Shown in pieces: positions 1 through 8,427 of a stretch of DNA of 37,211 bases. The notes below the pieces were generated by a model. It was not told where the DNA came from and searched no databases. It saw only the letters and a program-made list of their open reading frames with translations. Position 1 is the first letter of the stretch, and each line of letters opens with the position of its first letter. Source of the DNA: JBAXHO01 sp037138855 (GTDB lineage: Bacteria; Patescibacteriota; Dojkabacteria; B142; OLB20); NCBI GenBank assembly GCA_037138855.1, contig JBAXHO010000012.1, positions 1-37,211 of the forward strand, written 5' to 3'. Both the position numbers and the translations under genes were made by a program.

Positions 1-2214
1 CTATTATATTTTATTAGTAGTTATCTTTCTCCCCAAGATTATATTTCCAAAAATCTGAAAAAAGTATTCAATTTTCTCTTGATAACTCTGTTATTACTAA
101 CTTTATTTACTCCTTTAGTTAGTAAAAAAGAAACCTTAATATCAGGAGGAGATATTGTTACCGAATTTGGTATCCTTGCTCCACTTTATATTCTCTATGT
201 GGTGATCTGTATTGCTTATACAATTTTTATTTTATATCAAAAAAGTAAAACACCAGACCAAAAAGTTAAAACTCAGTTAAATAATCTTGGCTGGGTAATC
301 GTTACCACCTTAACAATTGGATTAACTACTAATGTTTTTCTACCATTTCTCTTTAAAATTTTTATATTTCAATCAAATAGCCCAGTCATTTCAATATTTT
401 TTACAGGATATATTTTTTATTCAATTGTTAAACATCAATTTCTCGATATCAGGTTTCTCTTAGGTAAACTTATATTTTATTCATTGCTTGCAACAATTCC
501 TTATTTAATTTTTTTCTGCTTGGCTTCAATTTATGAGCTTATATTTGGAACGTCAATTAATAGAGTTGCTTTTGTGATAAGCATCCCGATCTCCTTCTGC
601 TTTGTTTTTTTCTTTAACTACTTCAAAGATTACCTGCAAAACTACACTACCACTAAGCTGATCAATCCGGGGTACAATCCTTTGGAGGTTTCGGCGAAAC
701 TGAGTCAGGAGATTTCCAGCATTTTAGAGATAGATAAAATTTCCAATACTGCACTGGAGACAATTCAGAAAACAATTCGACCGGATTATTCCGGAATTTT
801 GGTCGTAACTAATAATGAGCCATTCACAACAAAAAGCTTTGCTTACAAAGATCAGCCAATTATTCCGGGTGAGGATTTACATTTTATTGTAGATTTCTGG
901 GCCAATCTGGACCTTCAGCCTTTGATTTACGAAGAGCTCGAATACAATCTCCAAGACCAATTCCGTCAAGCACCGCATCTGATTCAGGAAATCAAAAAAA
1001 TTATGCTGGATAAAGGACTCAGGGCTTTTATTCCATTGATTCAAAAAGATAAACTTGCCGGAATGCTACTTCTAGGGCCGAAAGAAGCTGATTCGCAGTA
1101 TAATAAGCAGGATACAGATTTTCTAATCCAGATTGCCAATTCTATTAGTCTGTCATTAAATCGGGCGATGCTTTATGAGCAATCATTGCAATTTACTCAT
1201 ACCCTAGAGAAAAAAGTCGAAGAGGCTACCAATGAATTAAAAGAAAAAAATGGTTCGCTAGAGCAGGCACTCATCAAACTGGAAGAAGCACGGCGCCAGG
1301 AACGTGATATGATCGATGTGATGGGACATGAACTGCGAACACCGCTCTCGATCGTCCGAAATGCCTTGATCGTTTTAAATCAGGATTTTCAAAAAGATCG
1401 CATGATCGAAACCGAAAAACTGGAACGTTATCTCAAAATGGGAATTGAATCGATCAGACGGGAAGTGACATTAGTAGAAACATTGCTATCTGCGACAAAA
1501 TTTGAAGGGAAACGGATTCAACTTCAACTTAGTAAAGTAGATTTCGTCGATGTCGTAAATGATAGTATCGAAGCACATCAATATCGTGCTGAAGAAAAAA
1601 ATCTGCAATTAATTTTTACTCCACCTAATCAGGAAATTTTCGTCTATGCCGACCGGGTTCGTACTCAGGAAATCATGGATAATTTTTTAAGTAATGCGAT
1701 TAAATATACAGCTAAAGGGAGCATTTCGATTAATATTACAACCAATGAAAAATTTAGCCGGATTAATGTCATGGACACCGGTATTGGTATTGCCCCTGAT
1801 GATCTGGCCAATCTGGGAAAAAAGTTTTTCCGAGCCAAGAAAATCTTTGGTGAAAAAGATCTTTTTGTCCATCCGAGCGGTACTGGTTTAGGTTTATATG
1901 TCACTTTCCAATTAATTGATGTCATGGGTGGCAAACGAATTATCACCAGCGAAACTGGCAAGGGATCTACTTTTGCTTTTGAATTACCCAATTATCAAGA
2001 TCAGCCAGAACAAATGCTTGACCAGACTTTCATGGAAGATAAAACTTTACATGAGGAAGCTGAAAAGGCAGTAAAAAATGAGATCGCCGATGCCGTAACC
2101 AAAATACATACCGAAAATCTTGCCAATGCTACTCAACCTGCAGTTGAAAAAATTATGGCCGGTGTCGAAGCCACGAAAGCAAGCGACACTCAACTGGCAG
2201 CTCCCAATTTATAA
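1..2214 (+). CDS. Membrane sensor histidine kinase, 5' end outside window
   Basis: The reading frame is open from base 1 with no stop, so the true start lies upstream; the first start-like codon inside the window is a TTG at 79, within the membrane region, and is unlikely to be real. Residue numbers below count from that TTG. The N-terminal part holds several hydrophobic segments (to about residue 185), like the 7TM sensor region of histidine kinases. A GAF-like domain follows (about 205-365), then a coiled coil (about 370-410), a HisKA domain with the phospho-acceptor His417 in GHELRTPLS, and a HATPase domain with the N box near 534 (DNFLSNAIKY), DTGIGI and GTGLGL. A tail of about 60 residues rich in Ala and Glu follows the kinase. 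No response regulator is seen nearby; the next gene is convergent. Family call is firm; the signal sensed is unknown. Confidence 0.93.
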   Translation, partial: LLYFISSYLSPQDYISKNLKKVFNFLLITLLLLTLFTPLVSKKETLISGGDIVTEFGILAPLYILYVVICIAYTIFILYQKSKTPDQKVKTQLNNLGWVIVTTLTIGLTTNVFLPFLFKIFIFQSNSPVISIFFTGYIFYSIVKHQFLDIRFLLGKLIFYSLLATIPYLIFFCLASIYELIFGTSINRVAFVISIPISFCFVFFFNYFKDYLQNYTTTKLINPGYNPLEVSAKLSQEISSILEIDKISNTALETIQKTIRPDYSGILVVTNNEPFTTKSFAYKDQPIIPGEDLHFIVDFWANLDLQPLIYEELEYNLQDQFRQAPHLIQEIKKIMLDKGLRAFIPLIQKDKLAGMLLLGPKEADSQYNKQDTDFLIQIANSISLSLNRAMLYEQSLQFTHTLEKKVEEATNELKEKNGSLEQALIKLEEARRQERDMIDVMGHELRTPLSIVRNALIVLNQDFQKDRMIETEKLERYLKMGIESIRREVTLVETLLSATKFEGKRIQLQLSKVDFVDVVNDSIEAHQYRAEEKNLQLIFTPPNQEIFVYADRVRTQEIMDNFLSNAIKYTAKGSISINITTNEKFSRINVMDTGIGIAPDDLANLGKKFFRAKKIFGEKDLFVHPSGTGLGLYVTFQLIDVMGGKRIITSETGKGSTFAFELPNYQDQPEQMLDQTFMEDKTLHEEAEKAVKNEIADAVTKIHTENLANATQPAVEKIMAGVEATKASDTQLAAPNL

Positions 2215-2233
2215 TTATAGAGGCGTAAAAACT

Positions 2234-2263
2234 CGTAGGGGCGTATTACAATACGCCCCTACG
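2234..2263. repeat. Perfect palindrome with GTAG...CTAC ends
   Basis: Two 14-base arms, CGTAGGGGCGTATT and its complement, are separated by 2 bases. The element sits exactly between two convergent stop codons (2214 and 2265). It has no T-tract, so it is not a classic intrinsic terminator, though a transcript could fold it from either side. Related palindromes with GTAG/CTAC ends or the same CGTATTGCAATACG core lie at 12065, 17656 and 28174. Confidence 0.75.
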
Positions 2264-2264
2264 A

Positions 2265-3050
2265 TCACATTGCCCGCATCATTTTTGTAACCATTGCCAA
2301 GCTTGCACCGAATTCTTCCAAATATTGCTGCTCTTTTTGCCGGGCAATTTCCGCCTGAGAAGCAAGATAACTCAAATAATACTCTCCAGATCGATCCTTT
2401 TGGTACAATGTAGTGGATTCAGCAATAATCTTCAAATAGCTATCCATCCCCCGTTCAATACCCTTTACGCTTTGATTTTTAATAAAAATATCCCAGACTT
2501 CCAGCTGGTAATAAAAAAAATCAGATAAAGTCAGTTGGTGAGAAGTATATTTGGGAGGTTGGCCCTGTGCTAATTTATATTGATTCGAAGCCCAGGCATA
2601 AGCATCAGTCATTAATTTCGTATGACAAGCCCGTTCACCGAGAAATAAATATAAATCATACAATTCAGTAGGACTAATTTTTTTACCACGCCAAGATTCC
2701 TGCTGATCTGAAAAACTAATTAATTTAATTATCATTGGATCATCCGGAAATAGTTGCTTCAGGATACCGGAAACAGCTTCATGATGATCTTCCTTGCCCC
2801 CCGCTCCTTCAGCTGGACGAAAAATATCATGCAGTAAACCACCCACAAAGAGCTCCTCTGGTTGCGGATAATCATTTAATTTAGCCAATTCAAAACATTC
2901 CACTCCAGCTTTTAATGAATGCTCAAAACCATGACCTAGTGATGTGGGATTTTCAAGCCAATAATTAAATAAACTAGTTAAATAATGCTCAAACTGATAT
3001 TTTTTAATAATCTGATGGGCTTTGGTGAAATAGTCTGTGTCAATGTACAT
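2265..3050 (-). CDS. HD-domain phosphohydrolase-like protein
   Basis: A 261-residue soluble protein with an HD-superfamily core. Visible metal-ligand candidates are His in GHGFEHS (about residue 40), the HD pair in GGLLHDIF (about 72) and the histidines in KEDHHEA (about 85-86), followed by further acidic residues. This order (H, HD, HH) fits metal-dependent phosphohydrolases, but the substrate cannot be told from sequence. The C-terminal half is helical, with KEQQYLEEFG near the end. It starts with ATG at 3050 and ends at TGA, 1 base from the palindrome at 2234-2263. The upstream neighbour on the same strand is the isoprenyl diphosphate synthase, 171 bases away, so co-transcription is possible but not shown. 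The family call is fairly sure, the function open. Confidence 0.75.
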   Translation of the reverse strand: MYIDTDYFTKAHQIIKKYQFEHYLTSLFNYWLENPTSLGHGFEHSLKAGVECFELAKLNDYPQPEELFVGGLLHDIFRPAEGAGGKEDHHEAVSGILKQLFPDDPMIIKLISFSDQQESWRGKKISPTELYDLYLFLGERACHTKLMTDAYAWASNQYKLAQGQPPKYTSHQLTLSDFFYYQLEVWDIFIKNQSVKGIERGMDSYLKIIAESTTLYQKDRSGEYYLSYLASQAEIARQKEQQYLEEFGASLAMVTKMMRAM

Positions 3051-3140
3051 GAGGGAAAAAAAGATAAAAGATAATAGTTGAAAGTTAATAGAAAAAAAAT
3101 GAGAATAGATGAATCTAAGAATCTAGAAAGCAAAACTCAA

Positions 3141-3180
3141 ATTTCCAGCTACAAGCTACTTAGCTACTAGCTACCTTATG
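3141..3180. repeat. Stuttering AGCTACTAGCTAC-type low-complexity repeat
   Basis: Degenerate tandem words built on AGCTAC(T/A) lie between two same-strand genes. The same word family occurs at 10174-10206, 16218-16244, 17579-17601 and about 35879-35893, always between genes. Confidence 0.6.
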
Positions 3181-3194
3181 CTACTTATCAGCAC

Positions 3195-3214
3195 GGGTTG
3201 CAGATCTGCAACCC
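3195..3214. repeat. Palindrome with core TTGCAGATCTGCAA
   Basis: A perfect 20-base palindrome, GGGTTGCAGATCTGCAACCC, lies 7 bases after the stop of the isoprenyl synthase gene. The same 18-base core recurs at 33285-33302, there preceded by CACA and followed by CCTCC as here, and a relative with core GCAGATCTGC is at 10251-10282. It is a dispersed element rather than a local hairpin. Confidence 0.75.
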
Positions 3215-3221
3215 CTCCGCT

Positions 3222-4316
3222 TTACAATTCCCGATCAATCATATAATCCGCAATTCCCTCCAGGAAATCTACCCCCTCATCGACCCAATAATCCTTACGA
3301 GAAGCAAGCAGCTGTTTTTTAGCATCAGTGACCAATTCCAATGCCTTTTGTTTCGAATATTCCAATGATCCAGTTTTGATAAAAATTTCCCGCACCTGGC
3401 TTATTTGACCATCTGTTGCTTGCTCATTACCTAGAATCTCATCCAGAATTGTTTTTTCAGCTTGATTGGCTTTTTCATAAGCCTTGAAAGTCAAAAGAGT
3501 TTGTTTACCCTCTTTGATATCACCAGCAGCGGATTTACCAGTTTTACCTTCATCACCAAATGATCCCAAAATATCATCCTGAATTTGGAATGCAATCCCG
3601 GCAGGAATGGAATATTTGGAAAGGTCGCTAAGATCGGAAGGATTTGAAACTCCAGCAAATATAGCTCCCACCTGAATCGGATTATCATACGTATACGTTG
3701 CAGTTTTCCAATAAAATACATCCAGAATATCTTTTTCAGTAAGATTATGACGTACTTCATTTAAAATGTCATGAATTTGACCATGTCCTGTCGTGATAAT
3801 CTGACGATTGATCCGCTCCATTGCCTTCAACCTCAATTCTGCAGGAAATTTGGCCTTGGTGAGAATATTCATAGCGAGATGATCACAAATGATCGCAACC
3901 ACTGCTGCTATGCTATTACCAAAATGTAAAGAGTCCTTTTTTAATTTATTCTTAGCATGGAATTTTCGATAAGTCTCATGTATTGTAGGATATCCTCTGC
4001 GTGTCGTTGCCATATCCATGAAATCATCATCCACCAGAAAAAATGTATGAATTATTTCGATAGCAGCAGAAATATCAGTAATAGCATCAAAATCTTTTCC
4101 GCCATGCATTAAATATGAATAATAAACAAAGGCAGCTCGCAATCGCTTTCCACCAACTCCCGCAACATTTTTCAGCTCGGTCATATATTTGATTGCTTCT
4201 TCAGTAAATTCCTTTGTCAGTTCCAGTTCTTCATTAAAAATCTGTTCCAACACAGTTTCTACCTTCACTTTATATTCTATTAAATTAGCCTTAGCCTGAA
4301 CAGCTTTGGAAGTCAT
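3222..4316 (-). CDS. Isoprenyl (polyprenyl) diphosphate synthase
   Basis: A 364-residue E-type polyprenyl synthetase that condenses isopentenyl diphosphate with an allylic diphosphate. The first Asp-rich motif is DDDFMD (about residues 94-99), followed by the Arg pair in TTRRGYPT. The second motif is QIQDDILGSFGD (about 243-254), a DDxxG form also seen in archaeal and actinobacterial IdsA-type enzymes. KSAAGDIKEGKQTLL, the conserved lysine stretch, follows. An upstream GGKRLRAAF near residue 57 binds the diphosphate of IPP in this family. Product chain length cannot be set by eye; GGPP or longer for lipid carrier synthesis is plausible. ATG at 4316 has a good promoter about 30 bases upstream (4350-4378), so it is probably transcribed on its own. 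Confidence 0.9.
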   Translation of the reverse strand: MTSKAVQAKANLIEYKVKVETVLEQIFNEELELTKEFTEEAIKYMTELKNVAGVGGKRLRAAFVYYSYLMHGGKDFDAITDISAAIEIIHTFFLVDDDFMDMATTRRGYPTIHETYRKFHAKNKLKKDSLHFGNSIAAVVAIICDHLAMNILTKAKFPAELRLKAMERINRQIITTGHGQIHDILNEVRHNLTEKDILDVFYWKTATYTYDNPIQVGAIFAGVSNPSDLSDLSKYSIPAGIAFQIQDDILGSFGDEGKTGKSAAGDIKEGKQTLLTFKAYEKANQAEKTILDEILGNEQATDGQISQVREIFIKTGSLEYSKQKALELVTDAKKQLLASRKDYWVDEGVDFLEGIADYMIDREL

Positions 4317-4349
4317 AATAATGGAATAAAAATTAATTTGAATATTTGT

Positions 4350-4378
4350 ATTATATCGATCTTATGACCAAAAGTCAT
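4350..4378 (-). promoter_or_regulatory. Sigma70-like promoter of the isoprenyl synthase gene
   Basis: On the minus strand ATGACT (-35, 4378-4373) and a perfect TATAAT (-10, 4355-4350) are separated by 17 bases. The implied 5' leader is about 27 bases. Confidence 0.6.
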
Positions 4379-4416
4379 TTTAAAAGATTATTTACCTTTC
4401 ACATTTTTCCTAAAGA

Positions 4417-5178
4417 TTATTTATTGATAATTGTAATTGATCGGGCAATTTTCGTCGTGGTGAAAAGTGAACTAATGTATTTGGAAAATTCAAATAAGAT
4501 TGGATATTCCAAAGTAAAGTCTGTTTCAATATGACTTCCAAAACAAATCGCTCCCAATGTACCAAACTCACCTGTCAATGGGAATGTAATAGCTGTTTTC
4601 ATCTTAGAAACTTTACCAATAATAGTTGCTACTAGAGGCGTTACTGCAGGCACCACAATTTGGTTAATATTGTCAGTAATATATGATTTATTATCCAAAA
4701 TAGTTCTGACCATCATATTTTCACTGTCCTTTTCTATTAAAATATTTAGTTTATTAAAGAGCTTTGGATAAATTGCGTTATATATCAGTTTTGTGTATTT
4801 TGTATTTGTCAAAGTCTGACTGACGATTTTATCTCCTTTGATTAATACAATAAAAGCACCTGACAATCCCAACTCAAAAACAATATCATCAACTACCTTT
4901 TGCAAAATTTCATCAAAGTTTCTCGTATAATTTAATTGTGTAAAAATATTAACTATCTTTGGCAATCCGTCAGTAGCTATATTAAACAGCTCTGCCGCTT
5001 CCAAAAAGGAGAGGTCCAAAGCTTGACTTAACTTAGCTAAAGTTTCTTTGGTAGGATTATTTATTCCATGTTCTATCCGGCTTATACTTCCTGCAGATGA
5101 GCCAATTAATAGCTCTAATTTAAATTGACTGATACCGCTGCGCTTTCGATATAGTCTTAATTTTTTACCAATATTCAT
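4417..5178 (-). CDS. XRE-family transcriptional regulator with GAF-like sensor domain
   Basis: Residues 1-66 form an XRE helix-turn-helix: SQFKLELLIGSSAGSISRIE holds the recognition helix and GINNPTKETLAKLSQAL follows as in Cro/CI-like regulators. Residues about 85-245 look like a GAF-type ligand domain, with strand patterns GAFIVLIKG and TLGAICFGS and a final helix FEFSKYISSLF. The protein is 253 residues, starts at ATG 5178 and stands alone. Its leader carries two exact copies of ATCTATTATAT, so it may control itself. The ligand is unknown. The HTH call is firm; GAF is inferred from pattern and length. Confidence 0.85.
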   Translation of the reverse strand: MNIGKKLRLYRKRSGISQFKLELLIGSSAGSISRIEHGINNPTKETLAKLSQALDLSFLEAAELFNIATDGLPKIVNIFTQLNYTRNFDEILQKVVDDIVFELGLSGAFIVLIKGDKIVSQTLTNTKYTKLIYNAIYPKLFNKLNILIEKDSENMMVRTILDNKSYITDNINQIVVPAVTPLVATIIGKVSKMKTAITFPLTGEFGTLGAICFGSHIETDFTLEYPILFEFSKYISSLFTTTKIARSITIINK

Positions 5179-5222
5179 ATATAATAGATTCTAATATATA
5201 ATAGATCATGCAGATTATATCA
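5179..5222 (-). promoter_or_regulatory. Extended -10 promoter and direct-repeat operator candidate
   Basis: On the minus strand TGATATAAT (5222-5214) is an extended -10 element. Between it and the ATG at 5178 lie two exact copies of ATCTATTATAT, at 5206-5196 and 5189-5179, spaced 17 bases start to start. This position would let a bound regulator block transcription. That the XRE protein itself binds here is inference. Confidence 0.5.
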
Positions 5223-5362
5223 AATAAAAAAATAAAAACATTGTAATATGACGCAAAATTAGCTTTTTTATTAAAAAAACAAAACAGAAGAAAAAAATTG
5301 GAAGCGATCAGAAAAATCTGAAAAGATGACGGAGAAAAGAACGCGAAAAATCTGATAGTTAA

Positions 5363-6418
5363 TTACATTTTTACTATACCCCGGCATTCTGCACGAGGTA
5401 TTGATGGACTCTTACACAAACAATTTACTTGGTAACGCTCTCCTAAATAAATATATCCAGCTTGAGGAGCTAATAATAAATAACTACCAGCTACATAATC
5501 TACAGGATTCGAAGAACACCCTGCATTACAAAAATCATTCCAAATATTACCAATATTAGCACAAGTTAAAGGTGGAACTGTAGGAGTATTCGTATTCGTA
5601 GGTGCTGCAGTCGGTATCACATTCATGTCCACTACCTGAGTACACTTTCCAGTATCAATTTGCCCATTTACCACTATACATTGACACGTTGCGTAGTATT
5701 GAAAATACATATCAGTATCAATATCAAAACTACCATTATTTTGAAATTCAATCGAGCATTTTTGGAAACATAAGTCATGCCAGGTATAATTGGTGATACC
5801 TGGTAATGGTATGCCTTCACACAAATTTATAGGGATTGTAGGTGCTGGAGTATTGGTAGGCGCTGGAGTGTTTGTCACATTTCCTCCAGGTATTGTAGGA
5901 ATTGGCGTCCCGGCTCCGGAATTGGAATTGGGATCTCCTGTAGTACAGACATCAGCAAAGAAGAATGAAACTCCAGGAATATTTAATGTCCGATAACAAT
6001 CAGTACTATCTCCAATCAGAATACCCATGATTGTACCTACTAAAGTCCGTGATAAAAAAAATAAAAGAATTCCGATCAACCATCTTTTACCTCGGGATTT
6101 GGCTTCTGCTTCTTTTTCCGGATTGCCACCGGCAGTAAGATATGTATACCCAATAATTATAAAGAAAATTAAAAAGATCAAACCACCTGCAGACCACAAT
6201 ACTATTAGCATTCCAGCCATATATTCTTCCACTATTTGAAAAGTCGGAGGGTCACAATTGGGATCCACTGATCCAGGCAGGCAGGGAATAGAACCGCTAG
6301 GAGTAGGTGTCTGAGCACTAGCCAGTAATGGCATAAATAACAAATTACTGACCGCCAGCAAAATTATCACTACTACAGCGAGAAATTTACTGAAATTTTT
6401 GAATTTTTGTAAAATCAT
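5363..6418 (-). CDS. Secreted pilin-like membrane protein with two Cys-rich modules
   Basis: The ATG at 6418 is preferred over one at 6442 because it gives a normal signal peptide (basic KFKNFSKF, hydrophobic stretch, LLASAQ) and sits 1 base after the previous stop; the longer form adds eight hydrophobic residues ahead of the basic region. Numbering from 6418 (351 residues), the pilin-type core has a TM (about 65-90), the loop YLTAGGNPEKEAEAK, and a second TM. Then comes a Thr/Pro-rich linker (TNTPAPTNTPAPT), a Cys module (WHDLCFQKC ... CQC ... C), a second Thr/Pro linker (PTNTNTPTVPP) and a second copy of the module (WNDFCNAGC ... CLC ... C). The same module occurs in the 10336-11283 protein. 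It is probably a surface-exposed relative of the small pilins in this cluster. Confidence 0.8.
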   Translation of the reverse strand: MILQKFKNFSKFLAVVVIILLAVSNLLFMPLLASAQTPTPSGSIPCLPGSVDPNCDPPTFQIVEEYMAGMLIVLWSAGGLIFLIFFIIIGYTYLTAGGNPEKEAEAKSRGKRWLIGILLFFLSRTLVGTIMGILIGDSTDCYRTLNIPGVSFFFADVCTTGDPNSNSGAGTPIPTIPGGNVTNTPAPTNTPAPTIPINLCEGIPLPGITNYTWHDLCFQKCSIEFQNNGSFDIDTDMYFQYYATCQCIVVNGQIDTGKCTQVVDMNVIPTAAPTNTNTPTVPPLTCANIGNIWNDFCNAGCSSNPVDYVAGSYLLLAPQAGYIYLGERYQVNCLCKSPSIPRAECRGIVKM

Positions 6419-6419
6419 T

Positions 6420-6974
6420 TTAATTAACACAAGCAAAACCATTACCAGTTAAACCATTAATTTGACGCACTACTTTGATATCGGTCTGATCAATTACCCC
6501 ATCACCATTGACATCATTTAAAGTACTATTGGCAACCGCAGCATAGATCGCTTCACAAAAAACGCAAATATTCCCTTTGGAATTCTCCTGACAGGACTGA
6601 CAACCGATACTTCCAGGAGCCGAGATACATGTCTGGGCGACAGTCGGTGTCGGTGCTTTTAGACCAAAGAAGACAAATATCAAAACTATACCAATGATGG
6701 CAATCACCAGTGAGCCGAGTCCAAAGAATATTGCCTTGATCGCCTTTTGCGCTTCCTCGATCTGCCCTGGATCACCTTGAGAACGGATGTATTTGAATGA
6801 AGCAATTAAAGCATAGACGACAGCCACCAATACTAGTCCACCCACCACTATAAACAAAGCCAGTTGTACCCGGCCAACAACAAAATTCACAGCATTACTG
6901 CCACCAGGCCCCATCAAATCAAAGACATCCTGGATAAATTTCGGAAAAAGATCAGCGCTGATTTGTGGTAGCAT
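6420..6974 (-). CDS. T4SS-pilin-like protein with dockerin-like calcium loop
   Basis: A 184-residue protein with the cluster's pilin core: a helix near 12-22, TM1 (about 38-60), the loop FKYIRSQGDPGQIEEAQKAI, then TM2 (about 85-107). No cleavable signal peptide is evident. The tail has the 5-Cys pattern C-x8-C-x2-C-x9-C-x2-C shared with the three genes that follow on the map, then DVNGDGVIDQTDIKVV, which fits the calcium-binding loop of a dockerin type I repeat (D-x-N-x-D-G-x-x-x-x-x-D). Only one repeat is present, whereas canonical dockerins have two. It is separated from the upstream paralogs by an intrinsic terminator at 7013-7046 and touches the next gene at 6418. Confidence 0.8.
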   Translation of the reverse strand: MLPQISADLFPKFIQDVFDLMGPGGSNAVNFVVGRVQLALFIVVGGLVLVAVVYALIASFKYIRSQGDPGQIEEAQKAIKAIFFGLGSLVIAIIGIVLIFVFFGLKAPTPTVAQTCISAPGSIGCQSCQENSKGNICVFCEAIYAAVANSTLNDVNGDGVIDQTDIKVVRQINGLTGNGFACVN

Positions 6975-7012
6975 ATCTATGTTGAAAGTATAACCAAATC
7001 ATAACAAAAGCC

Positions 7013-7046
7013 CGAAAAAAAAGGAAGTATTTCACTACTTCCTTTT
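7013..7046 (-). terminator. Intrinsic terminator after the tandem pilin paralogs
   Basis: Read on the minus strand, an 11-base stem (AAAAGGAAGTA / TACTTCCTTTT, arms 7046-7036 and 7029-7019) with a 6-base loop is followed by an uninterrupted run of T. It lies about 20 bases past the stop codon of the 7067-7657 gene and so closes the three-paralog unit. Confidence 0.8.
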
Positions 7047-7066
7047 GATTCTGTTTATTAACAATT

Positions 7067-7657
7067 TTATTTAACAGGATTGACACAATCTCCAACTACT
7101 CCAACTGCACCAGGATTAAAATTTGCAGGATCATCAGCAACAGCATTAGATTTGCAAAATTTAACCCATTGTTTATCACAGACATCACATAATGTACCAA
7201 CTGCTGTTTCTCCAGCATTACATTTGATACAAGCTGCACTTTCTGGCTCTGATAAACATACCTGAAATACATCTGTGCCTGGTCGGGTAGCACCAAAAAA
7301 GACAAAGACAATCACAATCCCGACAATACCAATCATCATCGCTGCAATGCCAAAGAAAATGGCTTTGATGCCTTTCTGTGCTTCCTCGATCTTACCTGGG
7401 TCACCCTCAGAACGAATATACTTGAATGCTGCTAATAATGAATATACCACTCCAAAAAGTACTAAAACGATCAAACCAATTACCAGACCAGTTTGAACAC
7501 GGTTCGTAATGAAACCAGCCGTATTACAACCATTCACTCCCATCAGATTAAAAATCTTTTTAATTGAATCCGGAAGCAATTCAGCAGCCTGTACTTTAAT
7601 AATAAAGATATTTGCCACGATAACTACTGTCGCAAGCGAAAGGAGAAACTTTTTCAT
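7067..7657 (-). CDS. T4SS-pilin-like paralog 1 (short Cys-rich tail)
   Basis: A 196-residue protein. The signal peptide MKKFLLSLATVVIVANIFIIKVQA is split at the spaced positions 1-24 with a likely cut after VQA. Then come a short helix with a Cys (GVNGCN), TM1 (about 55-78), the loop FKYIRSEGDPGKIEEAQKGI and TM2 (about 97-120). The tail has C-x8-C-x2-C-x10-C-x2-C, then a W and FCK, and ends NPVK. Known family: small pilin-like proteins of type IV secretion or conjugation systems (T4SS_pilin/TrbC-VirB2-like), common in CPR genomes. It is the last of three tandem copies; DNA of its core differs from the other two mostly at silent sites. A terminator follows at 7013-7046. Confidence 0.85.
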   Translation of the reverse strand: MKKFLLSLATVVIVANIFIIKVQAAELLPDSIKKIFNLMGVNGCNTAGFITNRVQTGLVIGLIVLVLFGVVYSLLAAFKYIRSEGDPGKIEEAQKGIKAIFFGIAAMMIGIVGIVIVFVFFGATRPGTDVFQVCLSEPESAACIKCNAGETAVGTLCDVCDKQWVKFCKSNAVADDPANFNPGAVGVVGDCVNPVK

Positions 7658-7671
7658 ATTAAATATAAAAT

Positions 7672-8427
7672 TTAATTAAAACTAACACATTTTTTATTTT
7701 TATCACAAATCAATTTTCTAGTAAGATCACTACCTGGGCTACAAGTATATGTCGCGGTATTACCTAGATTTAACGTTGAACATATTGTATCTCCAATATA
7801 GTTATTTTGAGTAACACATGTTAATAAACAACTTGCTTGTTGACCTTGTTGACCTTGTTGACCACCTGCACCGGCAACTGGATTTTTACAATTAGGATCT
7901 GACTTTGGATCTGTTGCTTTTTTAGTATCCTTACACCAATTAGTCCAAAGTAATTCACAAGCGTCACACTTTGTACCACCTCCAGCATTACATTCTTGAC
8001 ATGCTATACTTTCAGGTGCTGACAAACATACCTGATAAACATTAGTCCCGGGTCGGGTAGCACCAAAGAAGACAAAAACAATCACAATTCCAACTATACC
8101 GATCATCATCGCTGCAATGCCAAAGAAAATCGCTTTGATGCCTTTCTGTGCTTCCTCGATCTTACCTGGGTCACCTTCCGAACGAATATACTTGAAAGCT
8201 GCTAATAATGAATAGACAACTCCGAAAAGTACTAAAACGATCAAACCAATTACCAGACCAGTTTGGACACGGTTAGTAATGAAACCAGCTGTATTACAGC
8301 CATCAGTTCCCATCAGATTGAATAAATTTTTGATTGGACCTGGAAGGAGATCTGCTGCTTGGACTTTTAGGATAAAAACATTTGCCACTACAATAACAGT
8401 CGCCAGCGAGAGGAAAAGCTTTTTCAT
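7672..8427 (-). CDS. T4SS-pilin-like paralog 2 (long modular tail)
   Basis: A 251-residue paralog with the same signal peptide and core as its neighbours. Over 305 bases its core DNA is identical to the 8460-9020 gene. The tail keeps C-x8-C-x2-C-x7-C-x2-C and WTNWCK, and reaches the CKNPV end seen in the siblings, but then continues through a GQQGQQGQQ linker (three exact 9-base repeats, 7837-7863) into an extra stretch of about 50 residues with six Cys (ASCLLTC ... CVSFN). So a sibling-like tail appears to have gained a second exported module. It lies 14 bases upstream of paralog 1, and no promoter is seen between them. Confidence 0.85.
   Translation of the reverse strand: MKKLFLSLATVIVVANVFILKVQAADLLPGPIKNLFNLMGTDGCNTAGFITNRVQTGLVIGLIVLVLFGVVYSLLAAFKYIRSEGDPGKIEEAQKGIKAIFFGIAAMMIGIVGIVIVFVFFGATRPGTNVYQVCLSAPESIACQECNAGGGTKCDACELLWTNWCKDTKKATDPKSDPNCKNPVAGAGGQQGQQGQQASCLLTCVTQNNYIGDTICSTLNLGNTATYTCSPGSDLTRKLICDKNKKCVSFN
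7837..7863. repeat. Three exact 9-base repeats coding Gly-Gln-Gln
   Basis: Three consecutive TTGTTGACC units (plus-strand reading) encode GQQGQQGQQ on the minus strand, at the join between the ordinary pilin tail and the extra Cys-rich module of paralog 2. Such a repeat can gain or lose units by slippage without breaking the frame. Confidence 0.85.

Noticed and set aside
1665..1991. Minus-strand open frame inside the histidine kinase
   Set aside because: It is antisense to the conserved ATPase domain, and its text has no domain character.
2234..2263. Intrinsic terminator between convergent genes
   Set aside because: The stem is strong but there is no T-tract on either strand, and related palindromes occur in non-terminator positions.
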